NCBI RefSeq assembly: GCF_035946055.1
Contig: NZ_CP108364.1
Span: forward strand, 6,014,001 to 6,078,000
Length of the DNA: 64,000 nucleotides
DNA from: Streptomyces sp. NBC_01341
GTDB taxonomy: Bacteria > Actinomycetota > Actinomycetes > Streptomycetales > Streptomycetaceae
Reading direction: 5' to 3'
How positions within the stretch are numbered: the stretch's first letter is position 1; every line of letters begins with the position of its first letter. The translations under genes and the position numbers were made by a program. This document shows positions 15,491 to 23,819 of the stretch, piece after piece. The notes below the pieces were generated by a model, which had not been told where the DNA came from, ran no database searches, and saw only the letters and a list, made by a program, of their open reading frames with translations.

Positions 15491-16863
15491 GGAACCCCTT
15501 GACCCACGAGCACCGCGTCCTCGACCCCGCTACCGAGCAGCTCGTCGCCACCGTCCCGGCCACCACCGCCGCCGAGGTCGGCACCGCCGTCACCCGCGCC
15601 GCCGCCGCCCAGCGGACCTGGGCCGCGCTGGCCCCCGCCGACCGGGCACGCCTGCTGCGCCGCTTCGCCGTGCTCGTCGACGAGCACACCGAACAACTGG
15701 CCCGGCTGGAGGTCACCGAGGCCGGCCACACCCTGGGCAACGCCCGGTGGGAGGCCGCGAACGTCCGGGACCTGCTCGACTACGCGGCCGGAGGAGTGGA
15801 GCGCCTGACCGGACGCCAGATCCCCGTGCCGGGCGGGATCGACCTCACCTTCCTCGAACCGCTCGGCGTCGTCGGCGTGATCGCCCCGTGGAACTTCCCG
15901 ATGCCGATCGCCGCGTGGGGCGCTGCCCCGGCCCTCGCGGCCGGAAACGCCGTACTCCTCAAACCGGCCGAGACCACCCCGCTCACGGCTCTGCACCTGG
16001 CCGGGCTGGCTCTCGACGCGGGGCTGCCCGAGCACCTCTTCCAGGTGCTGCCCGGCGCCGGGGACGTGGCGGGCAATGCCCTGGTCGAGCATTCCGGCGT
16101 CGCCAAGATCGTCTTCACCGGTTCGACCCGCGTCGGCAAGCAGGTCATGGCCAGGTGCGCGGAACGGGTGAAACGGGTGACGCTCGAACTCGGCGGCAAG
16201 AGTCCCAACATCGTCTTCGCCGACGCCGACATCGAGGCCGCGGCGGCCTCCGCGCCCATGTCTTTCCTGGACAACGCCGGTCAGGACTGCTGCGCCCGGT
16301 CCCGCATCCTGGTCCAGCGTTCCGTGTACGACCGCTTCCTCGAACTCCTCCTGCCCGCGGTCGCCGCCGTGGTCGTCGGGGACCCCTCGGACGAGAAGAC
16401 CCAGATGGGCCCGCTGATCTCCCGGACCCAGCTGGAACGCGTCCGCGCACTCGTGCCCGAGGACGCGGACGGCATCCGGGGCAGCGCACCCACCGGCCCC
16501 GGGTTCTGGTTCCCGCCGACCGTGCTCACCGGCGTCGCCCCCGACGCGCCCGTCGCCACCCAGGAGGTCTTCGGGCCGGTCGCCGTCGTGCTGCCCTTCG
16601 ACGACGAGGCCGACGCCGTCCGGCTGGCCAACGCCACCGATTACGGCCTGGCCGGATCGGTCTGGACCCGTGACGTGGGCCGGGCGCTGCGCGTCACCCG
16701 GGCGGTCCGCGCCGGCAACCTGTCCGTCAACTCCCACTCCGCCGTCCGCTACTGGACTCCCTTCGGCGGGTACGAACAGTCCGGACTCGGCCGTGAACTG
16801 GGGCCCGACGCCCTCGCGGCCTTCACCGAAACCAAGAACGTCTTCATCGGCACGGAGGCCTGA
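15487..16863 (+). CDS. Aldehyde dehydrogenase family protein
   Basis: The NAD(P)-dependent aldehyde dehydrogenase (about 458 residues) has PWNFP, the glutamate motif LELGGKSPN, the nucleophile Cys in GQDCCA, and C-terminal FGGYEQSGLGREL. I give GTG 15487, overlapping the ligase stop; TTG 15499, which has GAGGA 5 nt upstream, is an equally good start. Longer frames into the ligase gene are not homologous. It would oxidise the aldehyde produced when a gamma-glutamylated amine or ethanolamine is degraded; the exact substrate is inferred from context. Confidence 0.9.
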   Translation: MRNPLTHEHRVLDPATEQLVATVPATTAAEVGTAVTRAAAAQRTWAALAPADRARLLRRFAVLVDEHTEQLARLEVTEAGHTLGNARWEAANVRDLLDYAAGGVERLTGRQIPVPGGIDLTFLEPLGVVGVIAPWNFPMPIAAWGAAPALAAGNAVLLKPAETTPLTALHLAGLALDAGLPEHLFQVLPGAGDVAGNALVEHSGVAKIVFTGSTRVGKQVMARCAERVKRVTLELGGKSPNIVFADADIEAAAASAPMSFLDNAGQDCCARSRILVQRSVYDRFLELLLPAVAAVVVGDPSDEKTQMGPLISRTQLERVRALVPEDADGIRGSAPTGPGFWFPPTVLTGVAPDAPVATQEVFGPVAVVLPFDDEADAVRLANATDYGLAGSVWTRDVGRALRVTRAVRAGNLSVNSHSAVRYWTPFGGYEQSGLGRELGPDALAAFTETKNVFIGTEA

Positions 16864-16869
16864 ACACGC

Positions 16870-17658
16870 ATGAGCACCGACACCGGGTACATCTGCCGAC
16901 GTCTCACCGGCCGCACCGCCGTCATCACCGGGGCGGGCAGCGGCATCGGCCTCGCCACCGCGCACCGGCTCGCCTCGGAAGGGGCCCACGTCGTCTGCGG
17001 CGACATCGACGAGAGTGCGGGCAGGGCCGTGGCCGAGGACGTCGGAGGCATCTTCGTCAAGGTCGACGTGACCGACCCCGGCCAGGTCGAGGCACTCTTC
17101 GCCGCTGCGCACGACACCTACGGCTCCGTCGACATCGCCTTCAACAACGCCGGCATCTCACCGCCCGACGACGACTCGATCCTCACGACCGGGCTGGAGG
17201 CATGGAAGCGTGTCCAGGACGTCAACCTCACCTCCGTCTACCTCTGCTGCAAGGCAGCTCTCCCGTACATGCGGCGCCAGGGCCGCGGCTCGATCATCAA
17301 CACGGCGTCCTTCGTGGCCCGGATGGGCGCCGCCACCTCCCAGATCTCGTACACCGCGTCCAAGGGCGGCGTCCTCGCGCTGTCCCGGGAACTCGGGGTG
17401 CAGTTCGCCCGTGAGGGGATCCGGGTCAACGCCCTGTGCCCCGGCCCGGTCAACACCCCCCTGCTCCAGGAACTGTTCGCCACGGACCCGGAGCGGGCGG
17501 CGCGCCGGCTCGTGCACATCCCCCTGGGCCGGTTCGCCGAGGCGAAGGAGATCGCGGCCGCCGTCGCCTTCCTGGCGAGTGACGACTCCTCGTTCGTCAA
17601 CGCCAGCGACTTCCTCGTCGACGGCGGCATCTCGGGGGCGTACGTGACCCCGCTGTAG
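16870..17658 (+). CDS. Short-chain dehydrogenase/reductase (3-oxoacyl-ACP-reductase-like)
   Basis: The 262-residue SDR has a Rossmann glycine motif (TGAGSGIG), NNAG, a catalytic Ser in INTASF, YTASK (Tyr-x3-Lys), and a C-terminal DGGISGAY. It starts 7 nt after the aldehyde dehydrogenase stop and is the third gene of the glnA4 operon. It probably interconverts an alcohol and a carbonyl in the same pathway, in keeping with amine or amino-alcohol catabolism; the sequence alone does not give the substrate. Confidence 0.92.
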   Translation: MSTDTGYICRRLTGRTAVITGAGSGIGLATAHRLASEGAHVVCGDIDESAGRAVAEDVGGIFVKVDVTDPGQVEALFAAAHDTYGSVDIAFNNAGISPPDDDSILTTGLEAWKRVQDVNLTSVYLCCKAALPYMRRQGRGSIINTASFVARMGAATSQISYTASKGGVLALSRELGVQFAREGIRVNALCPGPVNTPLLQELFATDPERAARRLVHIPLGRFAEAKEIAAAVAFLASDDSSFVNASDFLVDGGISGAYVTPL

Positions 17659-17665
17659 GAGGCCC

Positions 17666-17705
17666 GGGGCCGTTCGGACACCCGGACACGGGGTCCGGCG
17701 GCCCC
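17666..17705. terminator. Imperfect hairpin terminator between convergent genes
   Basis: GGGGCCG...CGGAC (17666-17679) pairs with GTCCG-CGGCCCC (17693-17705) with a small internal mismatch, between the SDR gene and the convergent PLP-enzyme gene. Confidence 0.5.
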
Positions 17706-17725
17706 TGCCCCGGGGCCGGGGCGGT

Positions 17726-18928
17726 TCAGAGGAACGTGAGGCCCTCACCGCGGTACGTCGGCACGGTCGCGGTGATCCGGTCTCCCTCGATCAGCCGCAA
17801 CTCCGCGAAGCGCTCGCACAGTTCGCCCGCCTTGGCGTGCCGGAACCACACCTTGTCCCCGATGAGCAGATCGTCCGCGGGAGCGCCGAGCAGGGGCGTC
17901 TGCACCTCTCCGGCGCCCTCCTGCGGGTCGTAGCGCAGTCCCTCCGGCAGATACGGCACCGGCAGCCGGTCCCGGCCCGGCGCACCCGACGCCGGGTAGC
18001 CGCCGCCGAGCACGGTCACCACACCCACCCCCGGCCGCCGCACCACCGGCAGGGCGAACAGGGCGGCCGGACGGCCCGTGAACGACGTGTAGTTGTCGAA
18101 GAGCCGGGGCACGTAGAGGCCTGACCCGGCGGCGATCTCGGTCACCGCCGCCTCGGCCGCGGTGTGCTGCACGCTCCCCGTGCCACCGCCGTTCACGAAC
18201 TCCAGGTCCGGCGTGACCGCCCGGACCGCCCGCACGACCTCCGCGCGCCGGGCCGCCAGCTCCTTCCGCGCCGCCGCCTGCATCAGCCTGACCGCACGCG
18301 AGCGCAGGGGCCGGCCGGCCACCGAGTCGCCGACACCGGCGACATGGCCCTCGTACGCCATCAGACCGACCAGCCGGAAACCGGGCCTGCGCGCCACCGA
18401 GCGTGCCAGGTCGGCCAGTTGGCCGGGGGAGCGGAGCGGGGAGCGCAGCGCGCCGATCCTGACGCGGCCGCCGAGCAGCCGCAGCGACGTGTCCAGTTCC
18501 AGGCAGACCCGGATCTCCTCGGTGCCCCCTGCCCGCGCCGAGTCGATCAGCTCCAGCTGCGCCTGACCGTCGACCATCACCGTCACGGCGGCCGCGAGCT
18601 TGGGATCGGCCGCGAGTTCCGCGTAGGCGGCCCGGTCGGCGGACGGATAGGCCAGCAGTACGTCGTCGAACCCCGCCCGTGCCAGCCACAGCGACTCGGC
18701 CAGGGTGAACGACATGACGCCGGCGAACCCAGGACGTGCGAGCACCCGCTCCAGCAGCGCGCGACAGCGCACCGACTTGCTCGCCACCCGGACGGGCTTC
18801 CCGCCGGCCCGGCGCACCAGGTCGTCGGCGTTGGCGTCGAAAGCATCTAGATCGACGACGGCCAGGGGCGCGTCGAGATGGGCGGTGGCCCGGTCGTAGC
18901 GGCCCCGGTCAGCCGTGCGGACAGTCAT
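17726..18928 (-). CDS. PLP-dependent amino acid deaminase/aldolase (alanine-racemase N-terminal fold)
   Basis: The 400-residue protein has the fold III PLP motif near the N-terminus (LAVVDLDAFDAN ... VRVASKSVRC, with the Schiff-base Lys in ASKS). The C-terminal D-threonine-aldolase/D-serine-dehydratase-like domain shows LPEGLRYDPQ and GDKVWFRHAKAGE, the latter containing the expected metal or substrate ligands. The family removes ammonia from or cleaves D-amino or hydroxy-amino acids. It is convergent with the glnA4 operon, so any link to that pathway is only by proximity. Confidence 0.85.
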   Translation of the reverse strand: MTVRTADRGRYDRATAHLDAPLAVVDLDAFDANADDLVRRAGGKPVRVASKSVRCRALLERVLARPGFAGVMSFTLAESLWLARAGFDDVLLAYPSADRAAYAELAADPKLAAAVTVMVDGQAQLELIDSARAGGTEEIRVCLELDTSLRLLGGRVRIGALRSPLRSPGQLADLARSVARRPGFRLVGLMAYEGHVAGVGDSVAGRPLRSRAVRLMQAAARKELAARRAEVVRAVRAVTPDLEFVNGGGTGSVQHTAAEAAVTEIAAGSGLYVPRLFDNYTSFTGRPAALFALPVVRRPGVGVVTVLGGGYPASGAPGRDRLPVPYLPEGLRYDPQEGAGEVQTPLLGAPADDLLIGDKVWFRHAKAGELCERFAELRLIEGDRITATVPTYRGEGLTFL

Positions 18929-19111
18929 GGCCGCAGCTTGCCAGACCGTCGTACCCGTGGGTAGGGGACGTTAGGTGCAGATCCCCCCGGAGCCTGCTTC
19001 CCGTGCCCACCGGGCGCCGACCACCCCGTAGAGTGACCGTCACGCGACGGACGGACGGGCCCGTGCCCGACGGTGGTCCGTGCGGTACGGGGACGCGGAC
19101 CAGGGGGACGG

Positions 19112-20206
19112 ATGAGTACCGAAGCGCAGCGCGCTCCCGTGCCGCCCCGCCCGTCCTCCCCGCCCTCCGTACCGGGCCCGCCGCCCCCGCGCACCGAGCC
19201 CGCACCGCCCCGGCCGCGCGCGGAACCGGAACCGCCCGGCCCGCGCACCGAGCCCGGCCCCGCGGAGACCACCACCCGGCTGCAGGCCGTGCCGCCCGCA
19301 CCCGTGCCCCCTCCCGTCACCCGGCGCCGGCCCGTCGGAGCGGTGGACCTCACCCCGCGCCCGGGTGCCGCCCCCGCCCCGCCCGGGGCCTATCACGCGT
19401 ACGCGGAGACTCCCGCCGAGACCACCACGCGACTGCGCCCCGTCAAGTCGGGAAGCCCTGCCAGGACCGTCCTCGCCGCGGTCTGCGCGGTGCTCGGCCT
19501 CGGGCTCGTCGGGGGCGCCGTCACGGGGAGCTGGCTCACCGGAGACTCCGCGGCAGAAGCCGGCGCCGACGACGCGTACGCGGCGGGCCGCTCCGCCTGG
19601 CACAGCGTGCCCGTCGACACCCTCTTCCCGCGCACCCTGAAGGGCGACGGCGCCGGTCCCGGGGCCACCGACCGGGTCTGGACCCGGATCGGGGTCGCCG
19701 GTGACGCCGGATGCGCGGCGGGGCTCGACCCGCTGCTGCTGCGGACGCTCGGCCCGGTCGGCTGCGAGCGCCTGGTGCGCGCGACCTACACCGACGCCAC
19801 CCGCAGCAGCGTCACGACCGTCGGCCTGGTCTTCACCGAGGCCGACGCCACCTCGATGAGCGCGCTCGCCAGACGGTTCGACACGCAGAAGCTCGGTGAC
19901 CGCGCCGACCTGATGCCCCGTACCCACCCCGTCCCGGGCACCGCCGCCGCGGGCTTCGGCGACCAACAGCGCGCCAGCTGGACGGTCCACGTCCTGACCG
20001 AGGTGCCCGTCGTCGTGTTCTCTGTCTCCGGCTTCGCCGACGGCCGTACCGTCGCCGAGCCGCAGTCCGCCGCCGGAGCCATGGCCGCCGGTGCCGCCAC
20101 GGTCCCCGCCCAGGCCGGGCTCGGGCACGAGGCGAAGGGCGTCGCCGACCGGATCGAGCGCGCCCTGCGCAGGACCGTCGCCACGCTCACGGAGAAGCCG
20201 CGGTGA
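19112..20206 (+). CDS. Proline-rich single-pass membrane protein, partner of the mycosin-like protease
   Basis: I do not recognise a family. The 364-residue protein has a cytoplasmic-looking N-terminal 115 residues very rich in Pro, Ala and Arg, one transmembrane helix at about 118-138 (TVLAAVCAVLGLGLVGGAV), and a C-terminal domain of about 220 residues that would be outside. The N-terminal tail contains ETTTRL twice (T53-55 and T104-106), resembling phosphothreonine sites seen in GarA-type FHA substrates. ATG 19112 follows CAGGGGGA. Its stop overlaps the mycosin start (GTGA), so the pair is made together. Role unknown. Confidence 0.8.
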   Translation: MSTEAQRAPVPPRPSSPPSVPGPPPPRTEPAPPRPRAEPEPPGPRTEPGPAETTTRLQAVPPAPVPPPVTRRRPVGAVDLTPRPGAAPAPPGAYHAYAETPAETTTRLRPVKSGSPARTVLAAVCAVLGLGLVGGAVTGSWLTGDSAAEAGADDAYAAGRSAWHSVPVDTLFPRTLKGDGAGPGATDRVWTRIGVAGDAGCAAGLDPLLLRTLGPVGCERLVRATYTDATRSSVTTVGLVFTEADATSMSALARRFDTQKLGDRADLMPRTHPVPGTAAAGFGDQQRASWTVHVLTEVPVVVFSVSGFADGRTVAEPQSAAGAMAAGAATVPAQAGLGHEAKGVADRIERALRRTVATLTEKPR

Positions 20207-21423
20207 CCCGCCCCCCCGGGCGCCGGGCGCTCGTCGCGGCGGCCACGGCCGCCGCCTTCGCGGTCCTGCCCGCCGTGCCCGCACGGGCGGACGCGATCCG
20301 GGACCAGCAGTGGGGCCTGGAGGCCCTGCACACCGGCCGGGCCTGGCAGACCACCCAGGGCGAGGGCATCACCGTCGCCGTCCTGGACACCGGGGTCGAC
20401 GACCAGCACCCCGACCTTGCCGGGCAGGTGCTGCCCGGCAAGGACTTCATAGGCTTCGGGGCCGGCCGCGGCGACAGCTCGTGGGCCCTGCACGGCACGG
20501 CGATGGCGGGCATCATCGCGGGCCGGGGGAACGGACCCGGACGGGGGGACGGCGTCCTCGGCGTAGCACCCGGGGCGAAGATCCTGCCGGTGCGGGTGAT
20601 CCTCGAATCCAACGACCCGTCGCGCACGAAGGCCCGCGAGTCACGCGGCACCGCACTCGCCGAGGGCATCCGCTGGGCCACCGACCACGGCGCCGACGTC
20701 ATCAACCTCTCCCTCGGCGACGACAGCAAGTCCGCCCACCCCGAGCCCGGCGAGGACGCCGCCGTGCAGTACGCCCTCGGCAAGGGAGTGGCCGTCGTCG
20801 CCTCCGCGGGCAACAGCGGCGAAAAGGGCGACAGGGTCTCCTATCCCGCCGCCTACCCCGGTGTGATCGCGGCTGCCGCCGTGGACAAGTACGGCACACA
20901 CGCCGCCTTCTCCACCCGTCGCTGGTACGCGACCGTCAGCGCCCCGGGTGTCGACATCGTCGTCGCCAACCCCGACCGGCACTACTACATCGAGTGGGGC
21001 ACCTCGGCCGCGTCGGCCTTCGTCTCCGGCGCCGTCGCGCTCGTGCGTGCCGCGCACCCGGGCCTCTCACCCGCCCAGATCAAGACCCTGCTCGCGGACA
21101 CCGCCCGCAACTCACCCACCGGCGGGCGTGACGACGCCCGCGGTCACGGCCTGGTCGACCCCGCCGCCGCGATCGAGGAGGGTGCGAAGACGCGTCCCGA
21201 CGATCTGAAGGCCCGGTCAGCCGAAGCCGGTTACGGCAAGCGGTACTTCGGCACAGGCCCCACCCCCGAGCGTCAGGACGAGGACCGGGCCGGCTGGCTC
21301 GCGCCCACGGCCGGCGGTCTCGGAGCCGTACTCCTCGCCCTGGCCGTCGTGCTGTGGCGGGGCAGGAACACCTCCGGCCGCCGGAACACGGGTTACGCCC
21401 CCGGAGTCGGCGGGCCCCGCTGA
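20203..21423 (+). CDS. Mycosin-like S8 serine protease, membrane-anchored
   Basis: The 406-residue subtilisin-type protease has an N-terminal signal peptide (RRALVAAATAAAFAVLPAVPARA), catalytic Asp62 (VLDTGVD), His97 (LHGTAMAG), Asn204 (SAGNSG) and Ser268 (GTSAASAF), then a C-terminal transmembrane helix near 370-390 and a short basic tail. This matches mycosins, the membrane-bound proteases of type VII secretion loci. No EccB/C/D/E or WXG100 genes are in this window, and its only coupled neighbour is the proline-rich membrane protein, so it may act in another envelope process. The N-terminal prodomain typical of mycosins is short. Confidence 0.9.
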   Translation: MTRPPGRRALVAAATAAAFAVLPAVPARADAIRDQQWGLEALHTGRAWQTTQGEGITVAVLDTGVDDQHPDLAGQVLPGKDFIGFGAGRGDSSWALHGTAMAGIIAGRGNGPGRGDGVLGVAPGAKILPVRVILESNDPSRTKARESRGTALAEGIRWATDHGADVINLSLGDDSKSAHPEPGEDAAVQYALGKGVAVVASAGNSGEKGDRVSYPAAYPGVIAAAAVDKYGTHAAFSTRRWYATVSAPGVDIVVANPDRHYYIEWGTSAASAFVSGAVALVRAAHPGLSPAQIKTLLADTARNSPTGGRDDARGHGLVDPAAAIEEGAKTRPDDLKARSAEAGYGKRYFGTGPTPERQDEDRAGWLAPTAGGLGAVLLALAVVLWRGRNTSGRRNTGYAPGVGGPR

Positions 21424-21530
21424 CGGACACCGGGCGCCGCGGGTGGACGGGCTGCGTACCCGGGCCGCCGTTCCGCGAGCCCGGTCGGGGGTCGCGCCGG
21501 AAGCCCCCAGGCCGGGGGAGCGTGAACCGT

Positions 21531-21540
21531 CCCCCCCCCC
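21531..21540. repeat. C10 homopolymer tract
   Basis: Ten consecutive cytosines sit directly beside the stop codon of the convergent serine hydrolase gene. The tract is intergenic, so length changes would not alter a protein. Confidence 0.9.
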
Positions 21541-21541
21541 G

Positions 21542-22327
21542 TCAGCCCGACGCGGCCACCGCTCCCATCACCCCGGCCGCGGCCTTCGCGACGGACTCCA
21601 CGACGGCGATGCCCGCCTCCTTCGTCGCGTGTCCCCGCGACAGCACGGCCATCAGCAGGGTGTGACCGCCGCTCGTCACCCGACCGATGCTGTTGACGTC
21701 CCACAGCCCCGTCGTCGTGCGGGGCATCCAGCCGTTCTTCAGCGCCCGGTCCGTGCCCGCCGCGGACACCCCCCACCCCTGGCCCGTCTCGACCTGCTCC
21801 ATCAACTCGGCCAGGTAGGCCCGAGAGGCCGGAGTCAGCTCCGAGTCCGCCCCGAACACCGCCTCCAGCAGCCGCACCTGGTCGGCGGCCGTGGTCCGGG
21901 TCAGCCCCCAGGCGTGGGCGGCCGTCGTCGTGGTCAGCCCCAGCCGCTCGTTGGCCGCGTCGAGCCCCTCCTCCCCACCGATCACCTTGAGGAGCTCGGT
22001 GGCCGAGGTGTTGTCACTGCGCCGGATCATGGCCTCCGCGTACGCCAGCTCCGCGCCGTTCAGCTTCCGCTCCTCGTCCTGCGCACTCAGCAGGAGCGCT
22101 GCCAGGATGTCGACCTTGACGATGCTGGCGGTGCCGTACGCCTCGTTCCCGTATGCGGCACCCGCGCCGCTCTCGGTGTCCAGCACGGCCACCGACACGT
22201 CGGCACCGCCCAACAGGGGCGCCAGCGCGTCGGCCAGCTCCGCGTCGAGATCCACCTCGGGCTCCTCCGGTCCGGCCCGCCGCGACCGGCGGGCTCGACG
22301 CGGACGATACGGCGGCGGCCACGTCAT
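21542..22327 (-). CDS. Class A beta-lactamase-like serine hydrolase
   Basis: The 261-residue protein has the penicillin-binding fold motifs: SxxK in TASIVKVD (residues about 65-72), SDN in RRSDNTSA, and a KNG near the C-terminus where beta-lactamases have KTG. The start given (ATG 22327) leaves an arginine-rich N-terminus with no signal peptide, odd for an enzyme whose relatives are exported; either the true start or an upstream export signal is lost, or the protein is cytoplasmic. Substrate unknown; not evidence of antibiotic resistance by itself. Confidence 0.75.
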   Translation of the reverse strand: MTWPPPYRPRRARRSRRAGPEEPEVDLDAELADALAPLLGGADVSVAVLDTESGAGAAYGNEAYGTASIVKVDILAALLLSAQDEERKLNGAELAYAEAMIRRSDNTSATELLKVIGGEEGLDAANERLGLTTTTAAHAWGLTRTTAADQVRLLEAVFGADSELTPASRAYLAELMEQVETGQGWGVSAAGTDRALKNGWMPRTTTGLWDVNSIGRVTSGGHTLLMAVLSRGHATKEAGIAVVESVAKAAAGVMGAVAASG

Positions 22328-22522
22328 CCGGCGAAGGACCCACCGGATACGAACCTCCCGCGCCGGAGCCGGCCGGCCGCAGGAGGCCGGCGGTCACGGG
22401 CCGGACAGGGCGGGCCCGCGCGTTCGTGAGGGGACATGGCCCGACGCCGGGCAGCGCCGCCGGCTGCAGCCGGTGCCCGACCTGTCGCCGACGTGGGAGA
22501 ACCGACCCACTACGCTCGTCCT

Positions 22523-23272
22523 GTGGCGCTCAAGAACATCCCGGACTCCGGTTTCTCCGACGACGACGGCACCGCCTCGCCCGAACTGACGGCGGCCCTC
22601 GCCGCCTGGGCCGAGGACCGGACGGCCGTCGGCCCCGTCCTCGCGGCACTGCGCGACGCCCGGCTCCTCGTGCCGGTCGTCGCCGTGCTGGGGGAGGTGG
22701 AGGAGGGGCACCAAGTTCCTGGGAAGAGGGGTGGCGGGCTGCGCCGGGAGAAGACCAGCGACATGGCCGTGCCGACGCTGCAGGCCGGTGACCGGCGTGC
22801 CCTGCCCGCCTTCACCTCCACCGCCTCCCTGGCCCTCTGGGACCCCGGGGCGCGCCCCGTCGCCGTCCCCCTGCACCAGGCGCTGCAGGCCGCCGCGCAC
22901 GAGAAGGCCGACACCGTGGTGCTCGACCTGGCGGGACCGGTCGCCTTCGAGCTGACCGGTCCGGCGCTCCTGGCGCTGGCCGAGAACCGGACCAGCACGG
23001 ACCCGCTGGACGACCCCGCCGTCGTCGCCGCGGTGCGGGAGGCCGTCGCCGCCGAGTCCGCGGTGCTCCGCGCGCACCTCGGCCCCGGGCAGGCCGACGG
23101 CACCCTCGCACTCGTCCTCGCGCCGGACGCGGTGGCGGCCGAAGCCGCGCGCCGCGTCGCCGAAGCGCTCTCCGCGAGCGAGGTCCTGCGTGCCCGGCTG
23201 GTGCGGGGGCTCGACCTGGCGCTGTTGCCCGCCGGTGCCGAGGCACCCGGCGAACCGCTGTTCATCCGCTGA
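22523..23272 (+). CDS. SseB-like domain protein
   Basis: The 249-residue protein matches the SseB N-terminal domain family (LLVPVVAVLGE ... DMAVPTLQAGDRRALPAFTS ... LWDPGARPV), found widely in Streptomyces with no settled function. The start is GTG 22523. A TACGCT -10-like hexamer at 22511-22516 ends only 6 nt before the GTG, so the transcript may be leaderless. The open frame continues upstream but that part looks non-coding. A terminator follows. Confidence 0.85.
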   Translation: MALKNIPDSGFSDDDGTASPELTAALAAWAEDRTAVGPVLAALRDARLLVPVVAVLGEVEEGHQVPGKRGGGLRREKTSDMAVPTLQAGDRRALPAFTSTASLALWDPGARPVAVPLHQALQAAAHEKADTVVLDLAGPVAFELTGPALLALAENRTSTDPLDDPAVVAAVREAVAAESAVLRAHLGPGQADGTLALVLAPDAVAAEAARRVAEALSASEVLRARLVRGLDLALLPAGAEAPGEPLFIR

Positions 23273-23279
23273 CGCACTC

Positions 23280-23312
23280 GAGCCCGCCACCTGTCGGACA
23301 GGCGGCGGGCTC
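23280..23312. terminator. Terminator between the SseB-like and DUF1844 genes
   Basis: GAGCCCGCC...CCTGTC (23280-23295) pairs with GACAGG...GGCGGGCTC (to 23312) with one mismatch, giving about 15 paired bases with a very short loop; it lies between convergent genes. Confidence 0.7.
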
Positions 23313-23395
23313 GGAGGGACGCGCGGACGGGCCGGGGCGCGGGATCAAGGGGCGGTCCCGCATTCCCCGGCGGGCGCGGGAACAGGGGACAGCCC

Positions 23396-23761
23396 TCAGC
23401 CGTAGACGGGGCCCGTGTACTTCTCGCCGGGGCCCTGGCCGGGCTCGTCCGGTACGAGGGACGCCTCACGGAAGGCGAGCTGGAGCGACTTCAGGCCGTC
23501 GCGCAGCGGCGAGGCGTGGAAGGTGCTGATCTCGGTGGTGCTCGCGTCGAGCAGCCCCGCCAGTGCGTGGACCAGCTTGCGGGCCTCGTCGAGGTCCTTG
23601 TGCTGCTCACCCTCCTCGGTCAGGCCGAGCTTCACGGCCGCCGCGCTCATCAGGTTGACCGCCACGGTCACGATCACCTCGACCGCGGGGACCTCCGCGA
23701 TGTCGCGGGCCATGTCGTCGAAGCCGGGGTTGTCCGTACTGGGGGAGGTCGTGTCGCTCAT
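23396..23761 (-). CDS. DUF1844 domain protein
   Basis: The small 121-residue protein contains the DUF1844 core (VIVTVAVNLMSAAAVKLGL ... DLDEARKLVHALAGLL). No enzymatic motif is seen and the function is unknown. I use ATG 23761 (MSDTTS); a GTG two codons upstream is possible. The family is usually found just upstream of infC in actinobacteria, as here, on the opposite strand. Confidence 0.88.
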   Translation of the reverse strand: MSDTTSPSTDNPGFDDMARDIAEVPAVEVIVTVAVNLMSAAAVKLGLTEEGEQHKDLDEARKLVHALAGLLDASTTEISTFHASPLRDGLKSLQLAFREASLVPDEPGQGPGEKYTGPVYG

Positions 23762-23819
23762 GCCCACACGATAAGGCCAGGCCGCGCGCGTCCTTCCCGC
23801 GGGAGCCGCCGGGGACGAA

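Noticed and set aside
19112..21423. A type VII (ESX) secretion locus.
   Set aside because: Only a mycosin-like protease is present; no EccB, EccC, EccD, EccE or WXG100 gene was found nearby.
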